Part shown: positions 1 through 9,144 of the stretch, piece by piece
Position numbering within the stretch: the first letter of the stretch is position 1
Layout of the letters: each line of letters starts with the position of its first letter
NCBI GenBank assembly: GCA_037481695.1
Contig: JBBFLE010000015.1
Span: forward strand, 23,174-87,173
From: a bacterium
GTDB taxonomy: Bacteria > Desulfobacterota > Desulfocorpusculales > Desulfocorpusculum
Direction of reading: 5' to 3'
Length of the DNA stretch: 64,000 bases
Program-made: the position numbers and the translations under genes
Notes under the pieces: model-generated
Told to the model about the DNA's origin: nothing
Databases searched by the model: none
The model's input: only the letters and a program-made list of their open reading frames with translations

Positions 1-847
1 CCAGGGGCTTGCCCTGAGGATCCAAGATCATGACCAGATCAAGAGGCCGGTCCTTTTCATCCAGGAGCCCCAAGACCAGGTAAATCCTGGATTGCCTGTC
101 CTGGGCCACCTCCCGCACGCCCTCCACGAACATCTCCACATGCACCGTGCTCTGGCTCCAAATGGAGAACTTCTCCTTCTGGGAGCTTTGCACCACCACC
201 GTGACATCACCTATTTTCTCGGCCCTAAGGAGCCTGTCCCCATGGAAAGAGAGGATCCCAGGCACCGAGATCCTCTCGGGATCTGCACTTCCGTCCAGAT
301 GAGCCAGCCTGACGGATCTTGCTCCCAGATTTGCCCATATTCCAGCCAGCTTTCCCTGGGACTGAACGTATATGCCTGCCACCTCCTCTGCTGAGGTGAT
401 GCCTGCTCCTTTAAGGGGCAGTACAGATAACAAGGATCCATCCTCTTTGAGGATGAAAAGGGCTTTCTTGGCCGAGTTATCCAGAAGTGCCAGTTGCCCT
501 TCTGGAAGGAGGGCCATGTCCGAAAAGACTCCTTCTGGGGGTAAGGGAATCCCCCTGATCCTGGAGCCATGCACAAAGACCTGTATTCTCCTGTTCACAT
601 GATCCAGGATATAGATCTCTTGCTTTTTCCCCAGATCGAAGCTCATGGGCCCCTCGGGGTTTGCCTCAGCAGGACTGGAGATCCCGATTTCATCCCTGGA
701 GCTACCCAGCTTCACCCTGAGCAGATCCACTCCATGCTTACAACCCCAGCTCAATGATGGACCTGCCCATGCTCTCTCAAAGCTCCACCAACCCCAGGCG
801 CCCAGAATCCAAAAGACCATGAAGCCCCAACAGATCCATGCTGCCAT
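1..847 (-). CDS. Membrane-anchored beta-propeller (NHL-like) protein, partial at C-terminus
   Basis: The reading frame is open from an ATG at 847 to the window edge, so the C-terminus is missing (about 282 codons seen). The start follows GGGGGAGG about 9 bases upstream, and an in-frame TGA lies further upstream. Residues 1-23 are very hydrophobic and Trp-rich (MAAWICWGFMVFWILGAW), a signal peptide or membrane anchor. The rest is short beta-rich units such as FDLGKKQEIYILDHVNRRIQVF, like NHL or six-bladed propeller blades (D-x-x-N-x-R-I-Q-V-F). The likely role is an extracytoplasmic binding or scaffold domain; no catalytic motif is visible. It is the last gene seen of a minus-strand group headed by the kinase-like gene at 6217. 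The fold call is by pattern only. Confidence 0.6.
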   Translation of the reverse strand, partial: MAAWICWGFMVFWILGAWGWWSFERAWAGPSLSWGCKHGVDLLRVKLGSSRDEIGISSPAEANPEGPMSFDLGKKQEIYILDHVNRRIQVFVHGSRIRGIPLPPEGVFSDMALLPEGQLALLDNSAKKALFILKEDGSLLSVLPLKGAGITSAEEVAGIYVQSQGKLAGIWANLGARSVRLAHLDGSADPERISVPGILSFHGDRLLRAEKIGDVTVVVQSSQKEKFSIWSQSTVHVEMFVEGVREVAQDRQSRIYLVLGLLDEKDRPLDLVMILDPQGKPL

Positions 848-984
848 CTGGGTTTTCCTCCCCCCGTGCAAAATGAGCTCTGGCACGGCTCAAGAAGAGC
901 TCCCCCATCCCCTTCAGCAGTGCAGGCCTCCATGGGCCTTGCCTGCCCGGCCATACATGAGATCCGGGTGAAAGGTTCTCCGGC

Positions 985-2328
985 TCACCTTGAGGATGCT
1001 ATCTCTGAGGCCACCTCTTGGGTGGCCTGGATTATCTTTTGCACATCCTCATGGGTGTGGGCCGTTGATATGGCGCCTCCTCCATGCATCACAAAGACCC
1101 CATGGTTCATCATCCTTATCCTGAACTCCTGGTCCAGGAGCTCCACATCCGTGAAGCTCTGGATATCTCCCGGGTTTCTGATGGTCATGGATGGGGCTTT
1201 GGGGAAATAAAGCCCGCAGAGAGATCCCATGCCGCTTGCCTTGGCGCAAATTCCCCTTTCCTCCAGAGCCGCCACCATGGAAGCCCTCACCCTCTGGCCT
1301 TTTTGATCTATGGCCGGGTAAATGCTGTCCTGGTTTTCCTTGAGATGTTCCACCACCCTGTAGCCCACTATCATGCTCAAGGGTGAGCATGAAAAAGTGC
1401 CGCCTCCCACCACCACGGCCTGCCCTTTGGGACGGGCTATGGTGGGATCGCACAGGGCCATCACATCTGACCTGCCCGCTATGACCCCGAGGTTGGTGCC
1501 GCCTCCCACCACCTTTCCCAGGGTGGCCAGATCAGGAACTATTCCGTAAAATCCCTGGGCGCCCTTAAGAGAAAGCCTAAAACCCGTTATGATCTCGTCA
1601 AAAATCAGTATGGCACCTCTTTTGCGGGTCTCCTCCCTGAGCATCTCCAGGTAAGGCTTCTGGGCAGCCAGGAAACCTCCGGCCCCCACCAAAGGCTCAA
1701 CTATTATGCCTGCCAGATCATCCCCCACCTCATGAATGATCCTCAGGGTCCCTTCCAAATCATTGAAAGGCACCGCCCTTACGTAGCGCTCCATTCCAGG
1801 CACCAATCCAGCACTCTCCGGGTCTTGGTAAGGAGGCTTTACGGCCCAAAGCAGCTCGCTGTTGGCTCCATGCCAACCTCCCTCCATCTTCAGGATGGTA
1901 TTCCTGCGGGTAAAACCCCTGGCCAGGCGCACAGCATACATGGTCACCTCTGTTCCCGAGACCCCGAAGACCACCTTCTCTGCGCAAGGAACGATCTGTT
2001 GAATGAGTTCTGCAAAGCGCACCTGGTGCTCATGAACTATTCCCCAGTGGATGCCTACCCTGGCTGCCTCCTCCAGAGCATCCTGGGCCACCTGGGACTT
2101 GTGTCCCAGGATCAGGGCAAAGTGCCCCATCCACAGATCCACGTATTCGTTGCCATCCACATCCCATATGCGGGATCCCCTGGCCTCCTCCACGAAAAAG
2201 GGATGTGGAGCTATGAAACGATACCTGTGGCTCACCCCCCCTGGCATGAGCCTCCTGGCCTTCTCGTAGAGCTCCCTGGAACGTCTGGTCCTCTCCAGGT
2301 ACAACTCGATGTGGTCCTGCTTTGCCAT
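985..2328 (-). CDS. Class III PLP-dependent aminotransferase, glutamate-1-semialdehyde aminomutase-like
   Basis: This 447-residue protein has the class III aminotransferase layout. SGTEV near residue 124 binds the PLP phosphate, the FDEIITGFR motif at about 243-251 supplies the Asp that pairs with the pyridine nitrogen, and LGKVVGGG places the Schiff-base lysine at about 272. The core resembles HemL (glutamate-1-semialdehyde 2,1-aminomutase), but the surroundings hold no other tetrapyrrole gene. The substrate is therefore open: a HemL paralogue or an omega-type transaminase are both possible. It is cytoplasmic with no signal peptide. It lies 41 bases after the TraB/DUF5682-like gene on the same strand, so co-transcription is likely. 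Family assignment is firm; the exact reaction is not. Confidence 0.85.
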   Translation of the reverse strand: MAKQDHIELYLERTRRSRELYEKARRLMPGGVSHRYRFIAPHPFFVEEARGSRIWDVDGNEYVDLWMGHFALILGHKSQVAQDALEEAARVGIHWGIVHEHQVRFAELIQQIVPCAEKVVFGVSGTEVTMYAVRLARGFTRRNTILKMEGGWHGANSELLWAVKPPYQDPESAGLVPGMERYVRAVPFNDLEGTLRIIHEVGDDLAGIIVEPLVGAGGFLAAQKPYLEMLREETRKRGAILIFDEIITGFRLSLKGAQGFYGIVPDLATLGKVVGGGTNLGVIAGRSDVMALCDPTIARPKGQAVVVGGGTFSCSPLSMIVGYRVVEHLKENQDSIYPAIDQKGQRVRASMVAALEERGICAKASGMGSLCGLYFPKAPSMTIRNPGDIQSFTDVELLDQEFRIRMMNHGVFVMHGGGAISTAHTHEDVQKIIQATQEVASEIASSR

Positions 2329-2369
2329 ACTTGAGTTCTCCTTTCACTTGTCTGGGCTTGAAGCTCTTT

Positions 2370-4415
2370 TCAAACTCCCAGGATATAGTCCTTGGCAATC
2401 AATCTCTTGTCCCGTCCTGAGAGCACGTGGAATCCCCTGAGCCTCTTGAGGGTTGCCGAGGAGAACTGCCCCAGGGGCAAATAGACTATCTTGAGCCCCA
2501 TGCGGGCAGCCAGGGTGTGGAACCAAAAACGGGGGGGCCTGGCAGCCACATAAACCACATAAGGCTCCAGGGTATAATCCAGGGCAGCCATCAACAGGAC
2601 CTCTGGTTTTGAGCCCAGCACCTGGTACACTGGATCCTTCCAGATGTCGCCCATGCGCCTCGGGGGATAGCTCATCACAAACCCACCGTACTCGCATCGG
2701 CTTATTCCAGGCCCCACCATCTTGAGCCCCAGGGGCGTGGCGTAGAAGGCCATGTCCGACTCCTGTTCATGCTCGCCATACCATGTCATGCAGTAGGGGT
2801 ACTTGCGGCCATCCTCGTCTGGGTCGAAAATCACCACCACTGCCCCCACGCCTCCTCTGACCCTCCTGGTTTCCCTCACATAGATCCTTCCTTCATGCCA
2901 GTTGCGAAGTGTCTCTCTGAGATCTATGCCGTCCAGCAGGGAACTGGTAAAAGGCTCCACCCTGGATCTTTCCTCAGAAAGGAGCCTCACGCCCTTTTGC
3001 CTTAGGTACCCACCGAAACGCTCCACCAACAGGTCCTCGGGTGGATAGGAGCAGAGGGCCTCTCCGTCCAAGGCCTCGGCCCACTGCCCTGGATGTGTTT
3101 CCTTTTTTCTCTGCCTCACGGGAAAGGCCTGAGGTCTTTTTTTCCTGGGCACTCTGGGCCTGATGCGAAGGCGTCTCATGCCCAACCACAGATCCTCCCC
3201 CCTTATCCTGGTGGTGGGCAGATCAGTGGAATTTTCCCCCTGCCAGGGATATGTGCGTCCCAGCTCCCATACCTCGTACGCAAAGTCCTCGTCCACGCAA
3301 GCCTTGGCCGAGGCCACCCACTGGAAGAAATCCGGCAGGAGCCTTCCCTCCAAAAGAGCGTAGTTGCGAGAGAACCTCATCAGCCCATGCACCTGCCAGG
3401 GCTGAAGGCTCTCACCGGTTCTGTAACGATACATCCTGGCCGCCCTCTGGAGCCATCTCCAAAGGAGCTTCTGACGATCCATGGGGAGCTTGTGGGCATG
3501 GGCAGGCGGCTGGGGCCCATCATCCTCCAGAAGCTCCCTCAAACCGGCCCCAGCAGCCGGGCTCTCTTGAAGATCTCTGTGGCATCGCCTGGCACACCAC
3601 TGGGCAGCATTCCAGCAGGCCCTGGCCCTGTCCTGCATCATGGAGGCTCCCCCATGCAAGAGGCGCAGCCTGCCCTGGGCAGAGCTCGGTGGCTCAAGAG
3701 CGTTGTCCTGGGGTTCTGGAGGAAGCCCCTTTCGTCTCATCTCGTAAATGGTGTGAAACAGGGGAGGCTCGGTCATTATCTCCACCATGGAGTCCGGATG
3801 CAGGTGGAAAAGCTGGACTCCCTTTCTTTGCACCCTGTCCATGGGTTCGGGCAGTTTGCTCCTTAGATCCTCCAGGATCCTTTGGGCATGAGCCATTCCG
3901 CAGACAAAAAAAACCTGCCCTCCCTGCCCAAGAAGCCTTTGAAGCCTCAAGGCCATGCCCTGCTCGCGAAGCCTATCCCAAGGGTGAAGCTCTTGGAGGC
4001 CGTGGGCCACAACAGCCTGGTAAAATTCCCTGTGTCCGAGACGAAATGCCGCATAAGAATCAGGAAGTTTTTCATGCCAGAGCATGGGAGAGTCTATGTC
4101 CACGTCCACACAACATGCTGTGCAGCCATGCTCCATGGCCCAGCGAAGGGCCTCCACCAGAGGATCAGCAGGACAAATGGGAAGATAAAGGGGCTCCCCC
4201 CTGGAGGACTCGTAAAGCAACACGCTCACCTGGGGAAGGCGCTGCACTGCTCTTAGCACATGGGATTCCAGGGAGGCTGGCAGCTCCACTGCCACGATCT
4301 GGGGGCGGATCTCCTCCAGGGCCAGTCTCACTGCCTCGGCAAACTCCAGCCGCTCATGCAGCACTGGCATGATATGGAGCCTTTCGTGCTGGAGGGTAAA
4401 CCAGAATCCATTCAT
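2370..4415 (-). CDS. TraB/DUF5682-like protein of unknown function
   Basis: This 681-residue protein has no transmembrane segment that I can see. The N-terminal 230 residues recall TraB/PrgY and DUF5682 proteins: a helix-strand unit ending EEIRPQIVAVELP, a VDVDIDSP strand, and FVCGMAHAQRILEDL, which parallels the conserved GAGH-type strand of TraB. The C-terminal half (about 420-680) is Trp-, Tyr- and Arg-rich and contains VVIFDPDEDGRKYPYC; I do not recognise it. A GTG at 4424 is an alternative start; I chose the ATG at 4415, although neither has a clear Shine-Dalgarno sequence. The MoxR ATPase gene ends 55 bases upstream. DUF5682 proteins are known to be encoded with MoxR ATPases, which supports the family guess. 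Function is unknown. Confidence 0.55.
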   Translation of the reverse strand: MNGFWFTLQHERLHIMPVLHERLEFAEAVRLALEEIRPQIVAVELPASLESHVLRAVQRLPQVSVLLYESSRGEPLYLPICPADPLVEALRWAMEHGCTACCVDVDIDSPMLWHEKLPDSYAAFRLGHREFYQAVVAHGLQELHPWDRLREQGMALRLQRLLGQGGQVFFVCGMAHAQRILEDLRSKLPEPMDRVQRKGVQLFHLHPDSMVEIMTEPPLFHTIYEMRRKGLPPEPQDNALEPPSSAQGRLRLLHGGASMMQDRARACWNAAQWCARRCHRDLQESPAAGAGLRELLEDDGPQPPAHAHKLPMDRQKLLWRWLQRAARMYRYRTGESLQPWQVHGLMRFSRNYALLEGRLLPDFFQWVASAKACVDEDFAYEVWELGRTYPWQGENSTDLPTTRIRGEDLWLGMRRLRIRPRVPRKKRPQAFPVRQRKKETHPGQWAEALDGEALCSYPPEDLLVERFGGYLRQKGVRLLSEERSRVEPFTSSLLDGIDLRETLRNWHEGRIYVRETRRVRGGVGAVVVIFDPDEDGRKYPYCMTWYGEHEQESDMAFYATPLGLKMVGPGISRCEYGGFVMSYPPRRMGDIWKDPVYQVLGSKPEVLLMAALDYTLEPYVVYVAARPPRFWFHTLAARMGLKIVYLPLGQFSSATLKRLRGFHVLSGRDKRLIAKDYILGV

Positions 4416-4470
4416 GGCGCACACTGCCGGGCTGGAGATCCCAGGAAAGCCCGGGCTTTTCTGATGAACC

Positions 4471-5316
4471 TTACAACTTCAAATACTGTGTGGCCTCATC
4501 CCCCAGGATCATGCGCATCCCCTCCACCACTGCCGAGATAGCATCCACAGAGTTGCTCTGGCGCAACAACTTCACGGCATATCTGGCCACGTTTATGCCG
4601 TCTCGCACTGTATAGCGTTCCTCTGCCTCGTGGGCCTTCTGCAAGAAATCAACCACATATCGCAGGATCTCCTCCTGGCAAAAGGGCAGGTTCTCCCTGA
4701 GTATGCGAAGCTCCTCCTCCCTCTGGGGGAAGTCCACCATTATCTGGGGTTGGAGCCTGGAATGAATGTACTCTGGGAGCTCATAGGTGCTGGCATCCTC
4801 GTTGAGGGTCGCCACAAAACGAAAATCCTTGTGAGCCCTTATCTTGAGGCCCGTGACTATGGACTCGATGTATCTTCTGTGATCCAGAAGAGGAGCCAGG
4901 GAAGCCCAGGCCTTCTCGCTCATGCGATTGCCTTCATCCAGTACGCAGACTCCGCCCCTTATCATGGCTGTCACCAGGGGACTGGCCACGTATCTGATCT
5001 TGGCCTCCGGGGATATGACAGGTGTTATGAGCAGATCTTCGGGCCGGGTGTCCATGGTGGCCTGATATATGTAAACTTCCCTTCCCAGGGAGCGGCCCGC
5101 TGCATAGGCCAGGGTGGTCTTGCCCACCCCAGGCTTTCCCACCAGCCTGGGGTTCATGGGTATGTCCTGGGGCTCCACCACGAGCCAGGCGGCCAGAAGC
5201 TGTTTCCAGCATTCTTGCTGCCCCACCCAAGCCATGGGAAGCTCGTCGGGATGCACCAGATAAAGCTCAACCCCCTCCATGAGGATCCTTCTGTCAGAGA
5301 CCTGCTTGTAAGACAT
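4471..5316 (-). CDS. MoxR-type AAA+ ATPase
   Basis: The 281-residue protein is a single AAA+ (AAA_5) domain. Walker A is GKPGVGKT at 60-67, Walker B is VCVLDE at 123-128, sensor 1 is ATLNED at about 169-174 and an arginine finger sits in HSRLQPQ near 187. MoxR ATPases act as chaperone-like remodelers that usually insert metals or activate partner proteins, commonly with a VWA-domain partner; no VWA gene is nearby. It lies between the kinase-BON gene (13 bases upstream) and the TraB/DUF5682-like gene, so those are the likely functional partners. It is cytoplasmic. The ATPase class is clear; the client is unknown. Confidence 0.88.
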   Translation of the reverse strand: MSYKQVSDRRILMEGVELYLVHPDELPMAWVGQQECWKQLLAAWLVVEPQDIPMNPRLVGKPGVGKTTLAYAAGRSLGREVYIYQATMDTRPEDLLITPVISPEAKIRYVASPLVTAMIRGGVCVLDEGNRMSEKAWASLAPLLDHRRYIESIVTGLKIRAHKDFRFVATLNEDASTYELPEYIHSRLQPQIMVDFPQREEELRILRENLPFCQEEILRYVVDFLQKAHEAEERYTVRDGINVARYAVKLLRQSNSVDAISAVVEGMRMILGDEATQYLKL

Positions 5317-5329
5317 GCTGCCCTGCCCT

Positions 5330-6217
5330 TCAGGGTCTTAGCTTGTTTACGATCCTCTGAACACCCTTGACCCTTCTCACCACGTTCTCTATGAGGGGTT
5401 TGTCCTTGGGCTCAGGAAGCTTGCCGCTTAGGGTCACCACCCCCTCTTCGTCGCATCTGATATCCACACAGCTGGGACAGGAGATCTCCGGGTGCTTGAT
5501 CAAGCTCTCCCGGATGGCCTTGACCAGGCGGTAACGCTGGAGCATCCCTCTGGCCCCCTGGGCCCGCTCGGCCCAGTTGATCTGGCGAAAAGCCTGAACC
5601 AGCATCTTGGCCGCCGTGGTTTTATCTATGACTCCGGTATTTAGCACCAGGTGGTACTGAAGGGGATCGGCCCAGTCAACTCCGAAGGCCTGCTTCACGA
5701 AAAGAGCCCTTTCCTCATCCACCTCCTGGATCCGCCTTCGGGCCTTCCTTTCCGAGTCCCCAAAGCGCTCCATTACGGCCTTTACCCTGCTTTCCACTGG
5801 AGCATCTATTCTCACATGGAAAGCACTGGAGAGATCCCTCAGGATGGCCTGCCCCCCTCTGCCCACTATGACAACGTTGTCGGCCTCGGCCGCATCGCAG
5901 ATGGCCTCACAAAGAAAACTCAAGAACTCCTTGGGCCTGTCTCTGAAAAGCACGTCGAACAAGGACAGCCCCTTCTCATCCAGGACCTCCAGCTCGGCCC
6001 TCAAGTAATTCCTCTGCCTGGCCATCCTCAAGAGCTCCTCCCGATCGAAGAAACGATACTTCAACCTCCTGGCCGCCTCTTTTCCTATGGCAGCCCCGTT
6101 GCTCCCCAGGGTCCTGGATATGGTTATTACGGCCACGGGCTCACCTCCTGGTTCTGGGTTGAGATCTTGAGGCTGGTCCTTGTAAGAAAAAGCCTCAACT
6201 TGCTCATTATAGCCCAT
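5330..6217 (-). CDS. Cytidylate-kinase-like protein fused to a BON domain
   Basis: The protein has 295 residues. Residues about 27-215 match the cytidylate-kinase-like family (ITISRTLGSNGAAIGKEAA in the P-loop position, FFDRE, VVIVGRGGQAIL, HVRIDAP, and an Arg/Lys-rich lid near 151-165). Residues about 225-295 look like a BON domain (VTLSGKLPEP, then IENVVRRVKGVQRIVNKL), usually a lipid- or envelope-associated module. The P-loop is the degenerate GSNGAAIGKE type common in this family, so CMP-kinase activity should not be assumed. There is no signal peptide, so a periplasmic site for the BON part is unlikely. It heads the minus-strand run and is divergent from the REC-GGDEF gene with a 93-base gap. 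Confidence 0.75.
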   Translation of the reverse strand: MGYNEQVEAFSYKDQPQDLNPEPGGEPVAVITISRTLGSNGAAIGKEAARRLKYRFFDREELLRMARQRNYLRAELEVLDEKGLSLFDVLFRDRPKEFLSFLCEAICDAAEADNVVIVGRGGQAILRDLSSAFHVRIDAPVESRVKAVMERFGDSERKARRRIQEVDEERALFVKQAFGVDWADPLQYHLVLNTGVIDKTTAAKMLVQAFRQINWAERAQGARGMLQRYRLVKAIRESLIKHPEISCPSCVDIRCDEEGVVTLSGKLPEPKDKPLIENVVRRVKGVQRIVNKLRP

Positions 6218-6310
6218 GGAAGGCCAAAGCTCACCCTTGCAAATGTGTTGCCCCCAGGTGGCTTTTGGGTTACCATTCTTCCACCTCTGTTTAGGGATGG
6301 GGACAGGCTC

Positions 6311-7201
6311 ATGGCAGTGCGCACCTTAGTGGTTGATGATGAGGCCACCATATTGGAGTCCCTCTCCAGGATCGTGACCCACGCAGGCTATGAATGCCTT
6401 TTGGCCAGCAGCGCGCAGGAAGCCCTTGATCTTCTGGAGCTGCACCCAGTGGACGTGGTCATCTCGGACATGCGCATGCCTTGCATGGACGGCCTGGAGC
6501 TCTTGAGCCAGATAAGGGCAAGATACAAGGAAGTGGATGTGATACTCATGACTGGCTTCGATTCCAGGGACATATTCAGCCGCGTCATCGAGGCCGGTGC
6601 AGCGGATTTCATAGCCAAACCTTTTCATCAGGACGAACTCTTGGCCAAGCTCAAGCGCATAGTCAGGGAAAGGGAACTCAAGGCCGAGCTGCTCTACCTT
6701 TCCATCCACGATGGGCTGACAGGGCTTTTCAACCGCAGGTACCTGTACCAGAAGCTCCAGGAAGAGGTGGAGAGAGCCAAGCGGCAGCGTAGGAATCTGG
6801 CTCTCATAATCCTGGATGTGGACCGTTTCAAAGACTACAACGACTCCCATGGTCATCTGGATGGGGATCAGGTCCTGGTGACCCTGGGCAGCATAATCAA
6901 CTCCTCCATCAGGCAAAACGTGGACACAGCCTATCGTTATGGAGGGGATGAGTTTGCTGTGATGCTCATAGAGACGAATCTGGAGCAGGCCTGCAAGGTG
7001 GCCGAGAGAATAAGGACTTCTTTTGAGTCCAGGCAAATAGACAACTGCACCCTGAGCCTGGGGTTGGCAGCTCTGAGTGTGGAGAAAGATAGCATGGAGG
7101 ATCTCATAAGGAAGGCCGATGAGGCCATGTACAGGGCCAAGCGGGGAGGTGGGAATCGTGTGGAAGTATTCCAGTGCGCAAAGGATCCTTCTTCCCCATG
7201 A
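6311..7201 (+). CDS. Response regulator with GGDEF domain (diguanylate cyclase)
   Basis: This 296-residue protein has an N-terminal receiver (acidic pocket VVDDE, phospho-acceptor D53 in VVISDMRMP, K103 in AKPF) followed by a GGDEF domain from about 125. The active-site loop is the intact YGGDEF at 210-215, predicting synthesis of c-di-GMP. The inhibitory RxxD site should lie nine residues before the GGDEF glycine; here that position is Gln202 (RQNVD), so product feedback may be lost. The long open frame extends upstream of 6311, but this ATG directly precedes the receiver and follows GGGGA. It overlaps the radical SAM gene by ATGA. No partner kinase is adjacent. Confidence 0.9.
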   Translation: MAVRTLVVDDEATILESLSRIVTHAGYECLLASSAQEALDLLELHPVDVVISDMRMPCMDGLELLSQIRARYKEVDVILMTGFDSRDIFSRVIEAGAADFIAKPFHQDELLAKLKRIVRERELKAELLYLSIHDGLTGLFNRRYLYQKLQEEVERAKRQRRNLALIILDVDRFKDYNDSHGHLDGDQVLVTLGSIINSSIRQNVDTAYRYGGDEFAVMLIETNLEQACKVAERIRTSFESRQIDNCTLSLGLAALSVEKDSMEDLIRKADEAMYRAKRGGGNRVEVFQCAKDPSSP

Positions 7202-8073
7202 GGTATGAGGGCCTGATAATCAGGCCGCCCAGCGAGGCGCAAAGCCTAATCCTTCAGGTCACCGTGGGCTGCTCCCACAACCGCTGCACCTTTTGCCCCA
7301 CGTACAAGAACACCAGGTTCCGCATCCGGGATATGGCAGAGGTGCGGGCCATGGTGGAGGAGGCCAGGCAATGGGCAGCGCATGCCCGCAGGATCTTTCT
7401 TTGCGACGGGGATGCCCTGGTGATTCCCCAAAGAAGGTTGCTTGCCCTCCTGGAGCTTCTCAATGAGAGTTTTCCACGCCTGGAAAGGATCGGGATCTAT
7501 GCCAATGCCAGGAGTATCCTGAACAAGTCCGTGCAGGATCTCCAAGAGCTCAGGCAAAGAAAACTGGGAATCCTTTACCTGGGGGTCGAATCAGGAGACG
7601 ACCAGGTTCTAAGCCGTGTGCGCAAGGGAGCGGATCGTCAGAAACTGCTCAGGGCTGCCCTCAGGGCAAAGGAAGCGGGCTTCATATTGTCCGTTACAGT
7701 GCTTTTGGGTTTGGGGGGTGTAGAGGAAAGCCGTCGCCATGCTTTGGAGACAGCCTCCCTCTTGAGTGAAATGGATCCCCATTATGTGGGGGCCCTCACC
7801 TTGATGGTGGTGGAGTCCACTCCTCTTTATTTGGAGATGTGCAGAGGCACCTTCAGACTCCCGGACACCTTCCAGCTCATCCAGGAGCTGGAAATCATGA
7901 TCCGGCATTCGGATTTCACAGATTGCTACTTCACCTCCAACCACGCCTCCAACTACTTGCCCATCAAGGTGAGGCTTCCAACACAGAAACAACAGGCCCT
8001 GAAGCTGATCCAGGAGGTGCTGGCCATGAGGGACAGAAGCCTGCTTAGGCCCGAGTTCTTAAGAGGCCTCTAG
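7198..8073 (+). CDS. Radical SAM protein
   Basis: This 291-residue protein starts at an ATG overlapping the stop of the GGDEF gene (ATGA), so translation is probably coupled. The cluster motif is GCSHNRCTFC at 24-33: C-x4-C-x2-C, a spacing seen in the COG1032-like radical SAM proteins rather than the textbook C-x3-C-x2-C. SAM-contact strands follow (YLGVESGDDQVL at about 130, then VTVLLGLGG). No B12-binding N-terminal domain and no extra C-terminal Fe-S domain are present. The reaction is not predictable from sequence. It is cytoplasmic and part of the plus-strand run ending in prfB. Confidence 0.8.
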   Translation: MRYEGLIIRPPSEAQSLILQVTVGCSHNRCTFCPTYKNTRFRIRDMAEVRAMVEEARQWAAHARRIFLCDGDALVIPQRRLLALLELLNESFPRLERIGIYANARSILNKSVQDLQELRQRKLGILYLGVESGDDQVLSRVRKGADRQKLLRAALRAKEAGFILSVTVLLGLGGVEESRRHALETASLLSEMDPHYVGALTLMVVESTPLYLEMCRGTFRLPDTFQLIQELEIMIRHSDFTDCYFTSNHASNYLPIKVRLPTQKQQALKLIQEVLAMRDRSLLRPEFLRGL

Positions 8074-8190
8074 CCCCTTTTTTGACCCATGGGCCAATGA
8101 TGGGCACTGCAGCATATCCTGGGATGAAATTCTTCATGCCAAGATGCAGCCTGGTTTTCTCCGTGGGCTGATGAAATGGCTTGGTGAAGG

Positions 8191-9144
8191 ATGATTAGTT
8201 TGAAGCCCAAGAGTTTCTTCTTGATGATCCTGGTGGACGGCATAGGGCTTGCCCCTAGAGGCTCTGGAGATCCTGTGAAAAGTTGTGTGCCCTGGCTTGA
8301 GGATCTGGGGCAGGAGGCAGTGGCACCTTTGCCTGCCGGAGGCTGGGCAGCCTCCACCTCGGCCCATCTGGGTGTGCAGGGGCTACCCCAAAGTGCCACG
8401 GGCCATACCACCCTCTTGACAGGGATCAACGCAGCAAGAGTCATGGGCAGACACGTGCCTGGGTTCCCAACCCCTACCCTCAGGCGCATCATCCAGGCAC
8501 ACAATCTCCTGGGAGAATTGGAGGAGCGAGGCTTCAGGGCAGAATACTTAAACGCCTTTGCTCCCATGCATCCGGCAGTTCTCAAAAGAGGGCTCAAGAG
8601 CGCTGCCTCCTTAGCCACTCTGGCCACAGGCAAGCCCCTCAGATCTGTACAGGACATCTGTGATGGAAAGGCACTCCATCACGAATTCACCAACAGGATC
8701 CTTGTCCTTAGAGGCATGAACCTACCCAGGTGGACTCCCAAGCAGGCAGGGCGTATCCTGGCCCGCACAGCCATGGAGTCAGACATGGCCTTTTTTGAGT
8801 ACTTTCTGACAGACCTGGCCGGTCATGCCAGAGACCTGCAAGAAGCCTGCTTCCAGATGAGAAGGATCAGATCTTTCCTGGAGGGAGTCCTGGAGGAGGC
8901 CCATCTGGATTCAGGACACGTGCTGGTTTGCAGCGACCACGGAAACCTGGAGGACCTCTCCGTGCGCACCCACACAAGGAATCCTGTGCCCACCATGGTG
9001 TGGGGCCCTCAGGCCCAAAGGCTGGCCCTGGAAGTAAAGAGCATAGAACAAATTGCGCCCCTTGTGATGGAGACCCTGGCAGGCAGGCAAGAGGGGGTGC
9101 CCCCAAGAGAAAGCAAAGAAAAAAAACTGGAGGCCGCAAATTGA
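8191..9144 (+). CDS. Phosphoglycerate-mutase-like metalloenzyme (alkaline phosphatase superfamily)
   Basis: The 317-residue protein has the metal-site motifs of the alkaline phosphatase/cofactor-independent phosphoglycerate mutase superfamily: LVDGIG near residue 14, TTLLTGINAA near 71 (Thr/Ser nucleophile region), CSDHGNLEDLS near 249 and THTRNPVP near 261. True iPGM is about 510 residues and carries an inserted transferase domain that is missing here, so this is a stand-alone metalloenzyme domain protein of unknown substrate. An ATG at 8224 is an alternative start. A 117-base gap separates it from the radical SAM gene; its stop overlaps the TTG start of lnt. Confidence 0.75.
   Translation: MISLKPKSFFLMILVDGIGLAPRGSGDPVKSCVPWLEDLGQEAVAPLPAGGWAASTSAHLGVQGLPQSATGHTTLLTGINAARVMGRHVPGFPTPTLRRIIQAHNLLGELEERGFRAEYLNAFAPMHPAVLKRGLKSAASLATLATGKPLRSVQDICDGKALHHEFTNRILVLRGMNLPRWTPKQAGRILARTAMESDMAFFEYFLTDLAGHARDLQEACFQMRRIRSFLEGVLEEAHLDSGHVLVCSDHGNLEDLSVRTHTRNPVPTMVWGPQAQRLALEVKSIEQIAPLVMETLAGRQEGVPPRESKEKKLEAAN

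Noticed and set aside
985..2328. Assignment as HemL
   Set aside because: The motifs are shared by many class III aminotransferases and no tetrapyrrole genes are nearby.
5651..6310. Upstream extension of the REC-GGDEF frame on the plus strand
   Set aside because: It is antisense to the well-supported kinase-BON gene, and the receiver domain begins right at the ATG 6311.
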